Shown piece by piece: positions 43,391 to 51,936 of a stretch of 64,000 bases of DNA. How positions within the stretch are numbered: position 1 is the stretch's first letter; every line of letters begins with the position of its first letter. The stretch is taken from positions 3,410,001 to 3,474,000 of the forward strand of contig NZ_JAUSZD010000002.1 of NCBI RefSeq assembly GCF_030817275.1, in the 5' to 3' direction. This stretch comes from Paenibacillus sp. V4I7. Lineage in GTDB: Bacteria > Bacillota > Bacilli > Paenibacillales > NBRC-103111. The notes under the pieces were generated by a model. That model saw only the letters and a program-made list of their open reading frames with translations. It was not told the origin of the DNA and ran no database searches. Made by a program: the position numbers and the translations under genes.

Positions 43391-43984
43391 TTATAGGATG
43401 CCATCGATGACCTCGTGATTCTCATAAATTGGCTGATACGGCTTCTTCGAAAACCGATTGGCATAGGCCGAAGCTACATAACAATCTGGTTTAATAACAG
43501 GAACCATACCAACAGATTCCACTCTCCGCACCATTTCTTGGACGAATTTTGCAGTCCTGTTTTTATTCTCATCGTCACCAGCATCAATATGAATAAACAT
43601 GTCGAAGGAAGCACCTTGATACAGATGTGGAAGAATAATGTTTTCCATATCCTGTCGCTTAGACTCATCAAAATACATGGCAATCTCTTCACTCAAAGCA
43701 GTTTCCATCGAAAGTTTTTCCTTAATCGAATGTAGGGCCCGATGAACGATGACTTGACGATAACACGCCCACGCTCCTTTTCCTAACCGCTGGATAACTA
43801 CACCGGTAATGAATTTCGTATGACCTGTGTGTACCTGACAATCCGTACCAATAATAAATTTGTAGGTTGCTACGGGGTCGTGACGCATGAATTGTAGAAT
43901 ACGCTCGTGTACGGTATCTAGGTTAAGTCCTCTTTCCGTTGTGTTCCGAAATTCCAGTGGATGGGTCGTCGTCAAAGGTTTCAA
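43391..43984 (-). CDS. ykuK: YkuK family protein (DUF458, RNase H-like)
   Basis: About 197 residues. Matches the YkuK/DUF458 family: YKFIIGTDCQVHTGHTKFIT at the N-terminal half, MFIHIDAGDDENKN in the middle, and PDCYVASAYANRFSKKPYQP at the end. The repeated Asp residues (GTDCQ, HIDAG) suggest an RNase H-like metal fold, but no activity is established. The likely start is TTG at 43984 behind AAAGGAAG; an ATG at 44041 lies inside the neighbour's terminator hairpin. Confidence 0.8.
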   Translation of the reverse strand: MKPLTTTHPLEFRNTTERGLNLDTVHERILQFMRHDPVATYKFIIGTDCQVHTGHTKFITGVVIQRLGKGAWACYRQVIVHRALHSIKEKLSMETALSEEIAMYFDESKRQDMENIILPHLYQGASFDMFIHIDAGDDENKNRTAKFVQEMVRRVESVGMVPVIKPDCYVASAYANRFSKKPYQPIYENHEVIDGIL

Positions 43985-44019
43985 AGATAAGGTTCTTCCT
44001 TTCTTCTTAGAATGAGGAA

Positions 44020-44046
44020 GAAGCGGATGCTGAAGCTGCATCCGCC
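44020..44046 (-). terminator. Terminator of the NlpC/P60 gene
   Basis: Minus-strand stem GCGGATGC/GCATCCGC with a 7-nt loop, followed by a T/C-rich tail; 45 nt after the stop at 44091. Confidence 0.65.
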
Positions 44047-44090
44047 CCTATCTATAGTATATGGCAAAACTCCTATGATCGAACCATCAC

Positions 44091-45044
44091 TTATCGTAAA
44101 ACACTGCCGCCGAACAAAAATCGATTTTCCCATTGCTTCCCAGCGATCGTATCTGTGCGAACTCCGCCGGATTCGACAGAATACGTATGCAGCATATTCC
44201 CATTTCCTAAATAAAGTCCAACATGCGTGATCGGCTCTGTAAGAACGTTCACGTTATCATAATCTGATTCTCTACTCCCTTTGTAGCTGCTGAAGAACAT
44301 CAGATCTCCACGTTTCAAATTTGTCCACTCCTGAATTACAGGACCTAACGATTTAACATAGTTGCCTTGTGCCTGTGAATCGCTTGGTACGGAGAATCTT
44401 AGAGCATCCCAGAACATCGTTTGAATGAAATCCGAGCAATCAAAGGTCGTGGTGTCATTGCGTACCGAACCAAACTCATAAGGTGTGCCTAAGTAAACTT
44501 GGCCAGCTGCAATAACAGCTTCAATTTCTTCAGCGAGAGGTAGATTGGGTTTGATGACAGAGAAATCCGTGCTTATGTATTTACTATTTGTGCTTACATA
44601 CCCGTTAGTTCCATTGGCGTCTTGAATTTGATACCAACTGTCGTTGACTTTTGCTATAACGAGGAAGTCTTCCCCTTTACTAAGCATTCGAATAATCTTG
44701 GAGCCGGGCTCGGTTGCTGGAAGTGTACGAAAGTTTACGCCATAGATGATTTCCGCATTACTAGTTATTTTTATGTATCTGCTATTCGTCGAAACATAGC
44801 CGCTTACGCCCTGCGCATCCTTGATTTTATACCAATTCGTCGTTACATAGTCTGTGACGGTAACAATTTCGTTTGTTTTCAATAAACGTATAACATTGCT
44901 TGAAGTACTAGCTTGATCTCTGAAGCTTACCCCCGAAACAATTTGAGCCTTTGTTGTTACCCCCTCTTCTGCCTGAATGGCTGCAGGGACTACAAAAGTA
45001 AGCGCTAAAACAAGCATTCCGATAACCATCGTCCATTTTCTCAT
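44091..45044 (-). CDS. Secreted SH3–SH3–NlpC/P60 cell wall endopeptidase
   Basis: 317 residues: signal peptide (RKWTMVIGMLVLALTFVVPA, cleavage after AIQA), two bacterial SH3b domains (about 30–90 and 95–160; VSGVSFRDQASTSSNVIRLL and YGVNFRTLP), and a C-terminal NlpC/P60 catalytic domain with Cys in TFDCSDFIQTMFW and His in ITHVGLYLGNG. Expected to cut peptidoglycan stem peptides outside the cell. Start 45044 follows GGAGG. The leader carries a class I c-di-GMP riboswitch and terminator, tying wall remodelling to c-di-GMP. Confidence 0.9.
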   Translation of the reverse strand: MRKWTMVIGMLVLALTFVVPAAIQAEEGVTTKAQIVSGVSFRDQASTSSNVIRLLKTNEIVTVTDYVTTNWYKIKDAQGVSGYVSTNSRYIKITSNAEIIYGVNFRTLPATEPGSKIIRMLSKGEDFLVIAKVNDSWYQIQDANGTNGYVSTNSKYISTDFSVIKPNLPLAEEIEAVIAAGQVYLGTPYEFGSVRNDTTTFDCSDFIQTMFWDALRFSVPSDSQAQGNYVKSLGPVIQEWTNLKRGDLMFFSSYKGSRESDYDNVNVLTEPITHVGLYLGNGNMLHTYSVESGGVRTDTIAGKQWENRFLFGGSVLR

Positions 45045-45146
45045 CGTCTCTACCTCCATAGGTTGATATCGCTCTTGCTGCGTTTGAGTCACGTAAAACC
45101 GAACTGGCGAAATGGATTATTTGAACCTGACACCTCCTCTACATCG

Positions 45147-45184
45147 TAAAAAGGATGACCCGTTTGCCTCAGCTGGGTCATCCT
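45147..45184 (-). terminator. Terminator of the c-di-GMP riboswitch
   Basis: Minus-strand perfect stem GGATGACCC/GGGTCATCC (12-nt loop) with a five-T tail, between the aptamer and the wall hydrolase gene. Confidence 0.85.
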
Positions 45185-45202
45185 CTTCTTGTAGATGGGT
45201 CC

Positions 45203-45295
45203 TATCGCATTCGGCAGCTGGCTAGCACTGTACCTTTGGCACGAGAGCCCCTAAAGCTTTGCGTCCCTAGCTTTCGCTCGGTTTGCCATTTCGTT
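45203..45295 (-). ncRNA. Class I cyclic-di-GMP riboswitch (GEMM-I)
   Basis: RNA sense on the minus strand shows the GEMM-I consensus: GGCAAACC (rc of 45280–45287), a GAAA-tetraloop hairpin (GAGCGAAAGCU), GGGACGCAAAGC (rc of 45256–45267) and a 3' arm with GCUGCCGAA (rc of 45210–45218). A terminator follows before the NlpC/P60 gene. Without knowing whether the aptamer competes with the terminator, on or off control cannot be stated. Confidence 0.88.
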
Positions 45296-45416
45296 GTGAT
45301 GTTAATTTTTTCTTTCGCATCTTATTATAGTTTGAGGGGGTTCTTCACGAATATAGGCGAAAGGTTGCGATTCTTTGTCGATATCATAGTGTCTGCGTAC
45401 CTATTGACGCTAAGGT

Positions 45417-45710
45417 TTATTTTTCCAGTTTACGGACTTCCAGTTTTCGTGTATGTGTCCAAAACACTTGTAAATTAGGATCATTTTTCAACTTCACATT
45501 GCAGAGCTTCATTTCCCCTTCCTCGAGCTCAGTCACCTGCCAAGCATCCGGCTCCATTTCCCCTATGTTGTGCAGAAAAGCAGGAAACTGCTGCTCAGCC
45601 TCTTCTAAATCCGGCCAAAATTTAACGCCATAATAGGCTAAACCGTAGTGATTGACAAGTGTGCATGTGAAAATCTGCTGCGATATTTTGTGCTGCAACA
45701 CATAGGGCAT
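45417..45710 (-). CDS. Conserved hypothetical protein
   Basis: 97 residues, soluble, starting MPYVLQHKISQQIFTCTLVN. Contains YYGVKFWPDLEEAEQQF and ends in a basic KLEVRKLEK tail. No known domain recognised. Start 45710 has GGAGG 7 nt upstream. Lies downstream of the oxidoreductase operon terminator, so it is a separate unit. Confidence 0.7.
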   Translation of the reverse strand: MPYVLQHKISQQIFTCTLVNHYGLAYYGVKFWPDLEEAEQQFPAFLHNIGEMEPDAWQVTELEEGEMKLCNVKLKNDPNLQVFWTHTRKLEVRKLEK

Positions 45711-45724
45711 TTTCATTCCTCCGA

Positions 45725-45761
45725 TAAAAAGGCACGTTCACCACGGAGGTGAATGTGCCTT
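45725..45761 (-). terminator. Terminator of the fused oxidoreductase operon
   Basis: Stem GGCAC-A-TTCACC/GGTGAA-C-GTGCC with a 4-nt loop and T-runs on both strands, 20 nt after the stop at 45781. Confidence 0.85.
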
Positions 45762-45780
45762 CATTTTTTATGATGACGAC

Positions 45781-48084
45781 TTATAAATAAGCATTCTCAT
45801 GCTTGGCTTTTAACATATTCCAACGACGCTCGACTTCCGTTTCGAATGATTTCAGGGAACCCTCATATTCAGGCTTCGTCATATGCTTCGTTTTCCCCAT
45901 CGTCTTGAGCCAATCCGATAGTGGTATCTTCTTGCTCTTATCCTCCGGGTTATATGTGATGGATGTAACCCCGTGTTCCACTTCATAGAGCGGGAAGAAG
46001 CAGGAGTCTACCGCAGCTCCAACGATATTGGAGCCTTCCTGGTCATCCGACAGCCAGTTCAGCGGACAGGCAATGAGAATTTTTCCATATACCAATCCCT
46101 CATTTTGAGCGTACCATTGTGCTTTCGCGGCTTTCTTCACAAGATCCTGCGGATACGCTTCCGACCCCGTAAATACATACGGAATATGGGTAGCGGCCAT
46201 AATTTGGGCGGTATCCTTGTGATGGAACACTTTACCACCTTGGTGCTTCCCAACGTTCGAAGTCGATGTACGATGACCCATTGGCGTCGAATAAGACAAC
46301 TGCGCACCCGTATTCATGTATCCCTCGTTATCGTACTCGAGAATAATCATTTTATGATTGCGCAAAGCCGCTCCGATTGCTGGTCCCATGCCGATATCCA
46401 TTCCGCCGTCACCAGTGATCATCACGAAGGTGAAATCGTCCTTCAAACCCAAATGGTCGAGCTCGCCACGTCGCTTGCGCTCCCAGAACATCTCCACAAC
46501 TCCTGAGAGGGTCGCTGCGCCGTTCTGGAACAGATTATGAATATAGGTCGCTTTGTGAGCCGAATACGGATAACCCGTCGTTACAACCATCGCACAGCCT
46601 GTGTGGAAGATCGAGACAATGTCGCCTTCAATCCCTTTGAAAAACAGTTCCAAGCCGGAGAAAATACCGCAACCTGGACAAGCGCCATGCCCCGGAGCAA
46701 TACGCTTCGGTTTCTTCGTCAGTGCTCGCAGTGGCGGAATACGCACATTCAGCTTGCCTGAGTTCTCATCCGGCGTTACCGTGATGAGTCCCGTCTTCAA
46801 ATCCTCATACTTCATCGGCGTCAACACCCGCTTCGGCGCTTTCGAAGGATCACCTGGCGTGTGGCCGTAGTAATCGAAGGGAACTTCAACCTTGCCGCTT
46901 TGTACAGCGTCAATGGCAAATTGGAACAAACTATGCCCGTCTTCGGCATAAAAGTCCTTGCCACCTAAGCCGTAGATTCGGCTTATGACAAGCGTATCTC
47001 TGTTCCCGTGTGTGAACAGCGCCGCTTTAATTTCGTTGACCATATTGCCGCCATGACCGCCATAGGAATCCGCGCGATCGCCAACGGTGATCGCCTTCAC
47101 ATGCTGCAAAGCTTCAGCGATCTGCTTTGCCGGGAATGGTCGGATGATATTCGGCGCGATCGATCCGGCCTTAATACCCTTCTCACGGAGTTGATCGACG
47201 ACGTCCTTAATGATTTCGGAAGCCGAATTCATCAAGAACACGGCGACTTCCGCGTCCTCCATGCGGTATAGCTCAAGAATCGGATAATCACGGCCTGTTA
47301 ACTCCGCGTATTCCTGCCGAATACGATCATAAACACCTTCGGCGTTATACATGGCCATGGACTGCTGATAGCAGTTATTTATATAATCCGGCTCATTCAT
47401 ATAAGGACCTACGGTAATCGGATTATTACGATCCAACGTATCCGGGAAGCCCTGTGGCTTCTCTCCGACGAAAGCATGCACATCCTCACGATGTGCGAAC
47501 GTTTGTACTCTACGCTTTTGGTGGGACGTGAAATAGCCGTCTGAAGCAACCAGAACCGGCAAGCGCACTTCCGGATCCTCAGCCAGCTTTAAAGCTATGA
47601 TATTCATATCATAGACCGCTTGCGGGTCCCGACACATCACAATCGGCCAACCTGTATTTAAAGCATAGTATAAATCGGAGTGATCCCCATGAATATTCAG
47701 TGGTCCAGATACAGAGCGACATACCAAGTTCATTACCATGGGAAAGCGTGTCCCCGATTGTACCGGCATTTGCTCTAACATGTACAAATAACCGTTGGCG
47801 CTTGTCGCGTTAAATACGCGGCCGCCAGCAGTTGAAGCGCCATAACATATGCCAGCCGAACCATGTTCACCATCTGCTGGAATGAGCACGATATCATGTT
47901 GTCCGTTGGACTTCATAAGATCTAGAAATTGGGCAACCTCCGTAGATGGAGATATCGGAAAGTATCCCATAACATGATAATTAATTTGATGAGCCGCATA
48001 TGCCGCCATCTCGTTACCTGATTCATATACAATGCGCTGTTCGACCTTGGCTTGCCCTAATTCCTTCTTGATATCAATGGACAT
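45781..48084 (-). CDS. 2-oxoacid:ferredoxin oxidoreductase, fused alpha-beta subunits
   Basis: 767-residue fusion. Residues about 15–430 are the alpha (pyrimidine-binding/transketolase-like) part (GNEMAAYAAHQINYHVMGYF, ISPSTEVAQFLD). Residues about 470–767 are the TPP-binding beta part: GHGACPGCGIFSGLELFFKG and the TPP motif GDGGMDIGMG followed by YDNEGYMNTG. Partner of the gamma-delta protein encoded 34 nt upstream. Such enzymes oxidise pyruvate or branched-chain 2-oxoacids to acyl-CoA with ferredoxin; the substrate cannot be told from the sequence. Confidence 0.87.
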   Translation of the reverse strand: MSIDIKKELGQAKVEQRIVYESGNEMAAYAAHQINYHVMGYFPISPSTEVAQFLDLMKSNGQHDIVLIPADGEHGSAGICYGASTAGGRVFNATSANGYLYMLEQMPVQSGTRFPMVMNLVCRSVSGPLNIHGDHSDLYYALNTGWPIVMCRDPQAVYDMNIIALKLAEDPEVRLPVLVASDGYFTSHQKRRVQTFAHREDVHAFVGEKPQGFPDTLDRNNPITVGPYMNEPDYINNCYQQSMAMYNAEGVYDRIRQEYAELTGRDYPILELYRMEDAEVAVFLMNSASEIIKDVVDQLREKGIKAGSIAPNIIRPFPAKQIAEALQHVKAITVGDRADSYGGHGGNMVNEIKAALFTHGNRDTLVISRIYGLGGKDFYAEDGHSLFQFAIDAVQSGKVEVPFDYYGHTPGDPSKAPKRVLTPMKYEDLKTGLITVTPDENSGKLNVRIPPLRALTKKPKRIAPGHGACPGCGIFSGLELFFKGIEGDIVSIFHTGCAMVVTTGYPYSAHKATYIHNLFQNGAATLSGVVEMFWERKRRGELDHLGLKDDFTFVMITGDGGMDIGMGPAIGAALRNHKMIILEYDNEGYMNTGAQLSYSTPMGHRTSTSNVGKHQGGKVFHHKDTAQIMAATHIPYVFTGSEAYPQDLVKKAAKAQWYAQNEGLVYGKILIACPLNWLSDDQEGSNIVGAAVDSCFFPLYEVEHGVTSITYNPEDKSKKIPLSDWLKTMGKTKHMTKPEYEGSLKSFETEVERRWNMLKAKHENAYL

Positions 48085-48118
48085 GCGAGTAGTTCCACCC
48101 TTCTCCCATAAATACTCT

Positions 48119-49129
48119 CTAAGAGTTTACAGCTAGATTGAATCGATGCGGCATGCGATTTAAGTCCGCATAACCATCCTCTTCCCGCTCACTTACGAGC
48201 GCTTCGGTCGGACAAGCTTGTACACATTTAAGGCACCCTTTACAGTATTGATAGTCGATCCCCTGTAAGAACATCTGAGGCCGCCCCTTCTTGTCGGGGA
48301 GTTCATCCCAAACGAAACAGAAATCCGGACACACATTATCGCAGGAAGCACAGTGAATGCATTTATCTTCATGGAAATGCGGCATCATCCCCGCACGTGA
48401 AATGCTTAAATCTTTCAGAATGCTGTTCCCAGGATTCGTAATGACACCACCAATGGACTGCGTTTCATAGCCAAGCACTGGCGTATCGAAACGAACGAAA
48501 TCGGGCATCGTCTCCCCTTCGGGAAGCGCATACGTTTGGAACTTAACTTCATTGTAACCACGGTCAAAAGTTCGTAGGGCTGGTGCTACAGCAAGCGGAT
48601 ATTTCTTTTCTAATGATTTACGAATAACGCCTCTCATGACATCTGGATCAAGGAAATCACACAACCGGAACAGCGCGCCAAGCATCGCCATATTCACGCG
48701 GTTCTTCTCCTCTAGCGAGATTCCAATTGCATCGATAACGGCAATGGTACCTCCCCGGAGCTTCATCTTTTCCTTCAACTCATCCGGTGTTTTTGTCGAA
48801 TTTACAAGTACGGTACTATCTTCATAGATGCCACTGATAACGTTTACAGTTTTGGAAAGCGATTCGTGAAAAACACCCACAACATGCGGTCGTTCGACCG
48901 GAGAAGTATCCCGAATTCGCGTATCCATGTCACAAAACCTTATATGTGCTTTCACTGCCGATCCTTTCTTCTCTGAACCATAGGAAGAAAAGCTAACCCC
49001 GTTCAAACCCACCCCAACGACTCCCGCTTCCGCCAGCATCTTACCCGCTAGATTCGCGCCAAGCCCACCGATGGATTCCAGTCTAATCTCAAAAAACCCG
49101 AGATCGTTCAATTTAGGTAAAGTTACCAT
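48119..49129 (-). CDS. 2-oxoacid:ferredoxin oxidoreductase, fused gamma-delta subunits
   Basis: 336 residues: a gamma-type domain (residues about 10–195; IRLESIGGLGANLAGKMLAE, KGSAVKAHIRF) fused to a delta-type domain with two 4Fe-4S motifs (CIHCASCDNVCPDFC and CKGCLKCVQACP). Together with the next gene it makes all four functional parts of a pyruvate/2-oxoisovalerate:ferredoxin oxidoreductase. Start 49129 behind AAAGGAG. A second, different 2-oxoacid oxidoreductase is encoded 7 kb away. Confidence 0.87.
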   Translation of the reverse strand: MVTLPKLNDLGFFEIRLESIGGLGANLAGKMLAEAGVVGVGLNGVSFSSYGSEKKGSAVKAHIRFCDMDTRIRDTSPVERPHVVGVFHESLSKTVNVISGIYEDSTVLVNSTKTPDELKEKMKLRGGTIAVIDAIGISLEEKNRVNMAMLGALFRLCDFLDPDVMRGVIRKSLEKKYPLAVAPALRTFDRGYNEVKFQTYALPEGETMPDFVRFDTPVLGYETQSIGGVITNPGNSILKDLSISRAGMMPHFHEDKCIHCASCDNVCPDFCFVWDELPDKKGRPQMFLQGIDYQYCKGCLKCVQACPTEALVSEREEDGYADLNRMPHRFNLAVNS

Positions 49130-49242
49130 GCCAGGTCTCCTTTCAAAAATGAACTGCATAAAGAATGAATAGTATGAATAGTAAATCTACTCTCATTGTA
49201 ACAAGAAATCTCTGGTAATCAACCTTTTTTTGAAGGGTCCAT

Positions 49243-49419
49243 TCATAGTAAATAATCAATTATGAGGCCGCACCCTCCCAAATAGTAACTTTTCGGCTCT
49301 TCATTCTCGTCTTGAGCAGAATTATCTTTCTCGGCATCCTCACAATCCGCACATACGTCCACATAATCATCATCAATCGGATTAAAGACAACACCGCAAA
49401 CCTGTGAGCACGCCCGCAT
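49243..49419 (-). CDS. Small zinc-ribbon-like protein
   Basis: 58 residues starting MRACSQVCGVVFNPIDDDYV, followed by CADCEDAEKD and a late YLGGCGLIIDYLL. The CxxxC...CxxC pattern could bind one zinc. Start 49419 has AAGGAG 8 nt upstream; two ATGs just before it are too close to that site. Unknown function. Confidence 0.6.
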   Translation of the reverse strand: MRACSQVCGVVFNPIDDDYVDVCADCEDAEKDNSAQDENEEPKSYYLGGCGLIIDYLL

Positions 49420-49556
49420 CCTCATCTCTCCTTGTTTGACAACCAACTTAGATTGTAAACGCTTGCATCATTGTGTTCCTTTATTATACAGCGGTTTATA
49501 GGAATAACACCATAAGTCTTTATCAAATCTTTAGCATTCGAAATGGCCTTTTTCCC

Positions 49557-49584
49557 TTGATAAGGTCAGTTTATGTGAGATAAT
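49557..49584 (+). promoter_or_regulatory. Candidate sigma-A promoter of the kinase gene
   Basis: TTGATA (49557–49562), 16 nt, GATAAT (49579–49584), about 30 nt upstream of the histidine kinase start region. Confidence 0.45.
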
Positions 49585-49612
49585 GTAGAAATAATAAAGA
49601 TACTGTCGGACA

Positions 49613-50881
49613 GTGGAAAGGATGGCATTTCATTTGCTCCATTCAATCATTTCCAATGAACTACATGGTCTCTTCTACATCATGAGTGCTATATTAATCC
49701 ATCTAGTTCTTACCCCTATTTTCATTTACAAAGAACATCAGCGTAGATCTCTATTTGCTCTTATTTTGATCGTACTCATCTTTTTGTACTGGAAATTTGA
49801 AGACATTGATCCCTTAATTTATTCCCTCCATTTGTTTCCGATCAGCTTGATTGCTGTGATTCTGTTTGTCGGATTTATACCAGCTTTTATTGCCTGGACC
49901 TTATTTAACATAGGCTGTATGGTCGTCCTGAATTACTATTGGCAACCCGCTCTAATAAGCAGTGCTGTTTTACTATTAGGTGGATTTCTCTTTAGAAATA
50001 GGACAAATCAACCTATACTCAAGATGAAATTCGCTTATGCAACGGGTATGCTGCTCGTGTACGTAGTATTGTATGCGCTTTTAGCGCTGAACATACGATC
50101 TCCTATAAGCTTGTATGCTGCATACACCGTAATTTTATCCTTTTTCTCTCTTTGGATGATTACATACTTACAATTTTTTGTGAAAAAGCATGAGATTCAC
50201 AAACAAAGACTTGTCGCATTGGAAAAGGATCGAATGCTCGGCCAATTTGCAGCCACCATTTCTCATGAAATACGTAATCCTCTCACATCTACAAGAGGCT
50301 TTCTTCAGTTGCTGGATCAGAAAGAGCTATCCTTCAACGATCACAAACGTTATGTCGACCTTGCATTGTCAGGTGTGGATCAAGCAAATGCCCTCCTAGG
50401 TGATTACTTAAACTATGCCAAGCCGTCATCTAACTTACAGGAACAATTAGAACTCAAAGAAGAGATAGAAGCTATGCTGCGTTTCATCTCGCCATTTGCT
50501 ACAGATCATCAAGTTGCTATCCATATTAGTCATGAAAATGAGGATCCCCTTTACATCCTAGGAGAATCCAAAAAGCTGCGCCAATGCTTGATGAATCTTG
50601 TTAAAAATGCGATTGAGTCCATGCCTAACGGCGGTAAGATTTCATTAAGCACCTGTAAGCTGCCTAATGCTGTTCAAATCTCTATTTCTGACACTGGCGT
50701 TGGAATGAGTAAGCAGCAATTAAATTCGCTTGGCATGCCATTCTACACGACCAAAGAACAAGGGACTGGACTTGGGCTCGTTGTGGTAATGAGTATTATC
50801 AAAATGATGAACGGGAAGATCTCCTTCTCCAGTAATTTAAACCAAGGCACCCAATGCTCCATTTTATTTCAGCAAAATTGA
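49613..50881 (+). CDS. Membrane sensor histidine kinase, sporulation-kinase type
   Basis: 422 residues. Five to six transmembrane helices (residues about 15–195) without a sizeable outer loop, then a dimerisation/phosphoacceptor helix (HEIRNPLTSTRGFLQLL, His near 218) and an ATPase domain with N box NLVKNAIESM, G1 DTGVGMS and G2 GTGLGLVVVM. The layout and phosphoacceptor helix resemble KinB-like sporulation kinases feeding Spo0F; no response regulator gene is adjacent, which fits that group. GTG 49613 and ATG 49622 are both possible starts; neither has a well-spaced site. Confidence 0.82.
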   Translation: MERMAFHLLHSIISNELHGLFYIMSAILIHLVLTPIFIYKEHQRRSLFALILIVLIFLYWKFEDIDPLIYSLHLFPISLIAVILFVGFIPAFIAWTLFNIGCMVVLNYYWQPALISSAVLLLGGFLFRNRTNQPILKMKFAYATGMLLVYVVLYALLALNIRSPISLYAAYTVILSFFSLWMITYLQFFVKKHEIHKQRLVALEKDRMLGQFAATISHEIRNPLTSTRGFLQLLDQKELSFNDHKRYVDLALSGVDQANALLGDYLNYAKPSSNLQEQLELKEEIEAMLRFISPFATDHQVAIHISHENEDPLYILGESKKLRQCLMNLVKNAIESMPNGGKISLSTCKLPNAVQISISDTGVGMSKQQLNSLGMPFYTTKEQGTGLGLVVVMSIIKMMNGKISFSSNLNQGTQCSILFQQN

Positions 50882-50971
50882 ACACCCAGAGACCTCCATT
50901 AACATACTTGATGATCTGTGCTATTCTGTTAAGACATGCGTTCATCATGACTGGTAAGGAGGGCTTTTACT

Positions 50972-51370
50972 ATGAATTCAGATTTCATTCCGATTAAATC
51001 ACTTGAGGGCGACTTGAAAATGTCGCATAAGAAGAGGGATTTCGGTCTTACTGTCTCATCCAAAGAGTTGATCCTTCACAAACCCCACATTAATTATTAT
51101 TTCAAGTTGGAACATATCATTAGCATTATTCCATACGATCATTCTGCTCTCAAAGCGGTCACCTTCGTAAACTTGCGATCAGCCAATCGGGAATTCACCC
51201 ATGTAGCTCCGGGTTCTGATTACTTCCGCATTTATGTCCAAGCAGCTACCGTCCATAACCGCAGCGGGCTGTTCGAAATAGGTCCAACCGATATCATTAT
51301 TCCCATCCACCCGAGTATGCTCAAAGCCATATCTGAATATATGCAGCGCATCGGTATAACTATATTTTAG
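50972..51370 (+). CDS. Conserved hypothetical protein
   Basis: 132-residue soluble, strand-rich protein starting MNSDFIPIKSLEGDLKMSHK. Segments LEHIISIIPYDHSALKAVTF and DYFRIYVQAATVHNRSGLFE, ending with a helix, suggest a PH-like or GRAM-like fold, but no family is recognised. Strong AAGGAGGG site, own terminator. Confidence 0.72.
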   Translation: MNSDFIPIKSLEGDLKMSHKKRDFGLTVSSKELILHKPHINYYFKLEHIISIIPYDHSALKAVTFVNLRSANREFTHVAPGSDYFRIYVQAATVHNRSGLFEIGPTDIIIPIHPSMLKAISEYMQRIGITIF

Positions 51371-51384
51371 AGCTCCATCACAAC

Positions 51385-51434
51385 AAAAAAGCAAGGGTGA
51401 AAAGAAATGAATCTTTTCTCACACTTGCTTTTTT
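51385..51434. terminator. Bidirectional terminator
   Basis: Stem AAAAAAGCAAG-GGTGAAAAG against CTTTTCTCA-CACTTGCTTTTTT with T-runs on both strands, between converging genes. Confidence 0.9.
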
Positions 51435-51453
51435 AATTTTATAAGAGATTATC

Positions 51454-51936
51454 TTACAGCTTTTCTTTTTCGATAATAAAGGCTAGTAAGCGTTCGCAGC
51501 TATCTTCTACCATCTCGTACACCTCTTGAAAATTACCCGTGTAATAAGGGTCTGGAACATCTTTATTAGCACGATCAGGTGAAAAATCCAGCAATTTATG
51601 AATGGCAGCTCGTTTCTCACCTTCAACTAAAACAGGAGCAAACGATGCCAGATTAGTTACATTGCTCTCATCCATCGCAATGATATATGTATATTGTACA
51701 AAGTCATCGGACCTAACTTGCCTTGCTTTTAGACCCTCATGATTAATCTGATACTGATCCAATATGTCCCTAGTTCCTTGATGTGGGGGATGTCCAATGT
51801 GCCAATCACCAGTTCCGGCAGAATCAATCGCAATTACAGCATCGAGACCCGCCTTTTTTACCTGATGACGAAAAACCGCTTCAGCCATGGGAGATCGACA
51901 TATATTTCCTAAGCAAACGAATAAGACCTGGATCAT
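51454..51936 (-). CDS. Low-molecular-weight protein tyrosine phosphatase
   Basis: 160 residues. The phosphate loop VCLGNICRSP (C-x5-R-S) and the general-acid loop DPYYTG are intact. YfkJ/YwlE-type bacterial enzymes dephosphorylate tyrosine or arginine residues. The start overlaps the ATPase gene upstream by 4 nt (ATGA), so the two are translated together, an unusual pairing. Confidence 0.9.
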   Translation of the reverse strand: MIQVLFVCLGNICRSPMAEAVFRHQVKKAGLDAVIAIDSAGTGDWHIGHPPHQGTRDILDQYQINHEGLKARQVRSDDFVQYTYIIAMDESNVTNLASFAPVLVEGEKRAAIHKLLDFSPDRANKDVPDPYYTGNFQEVYEMVEDSCERLLAFIIEKEKL

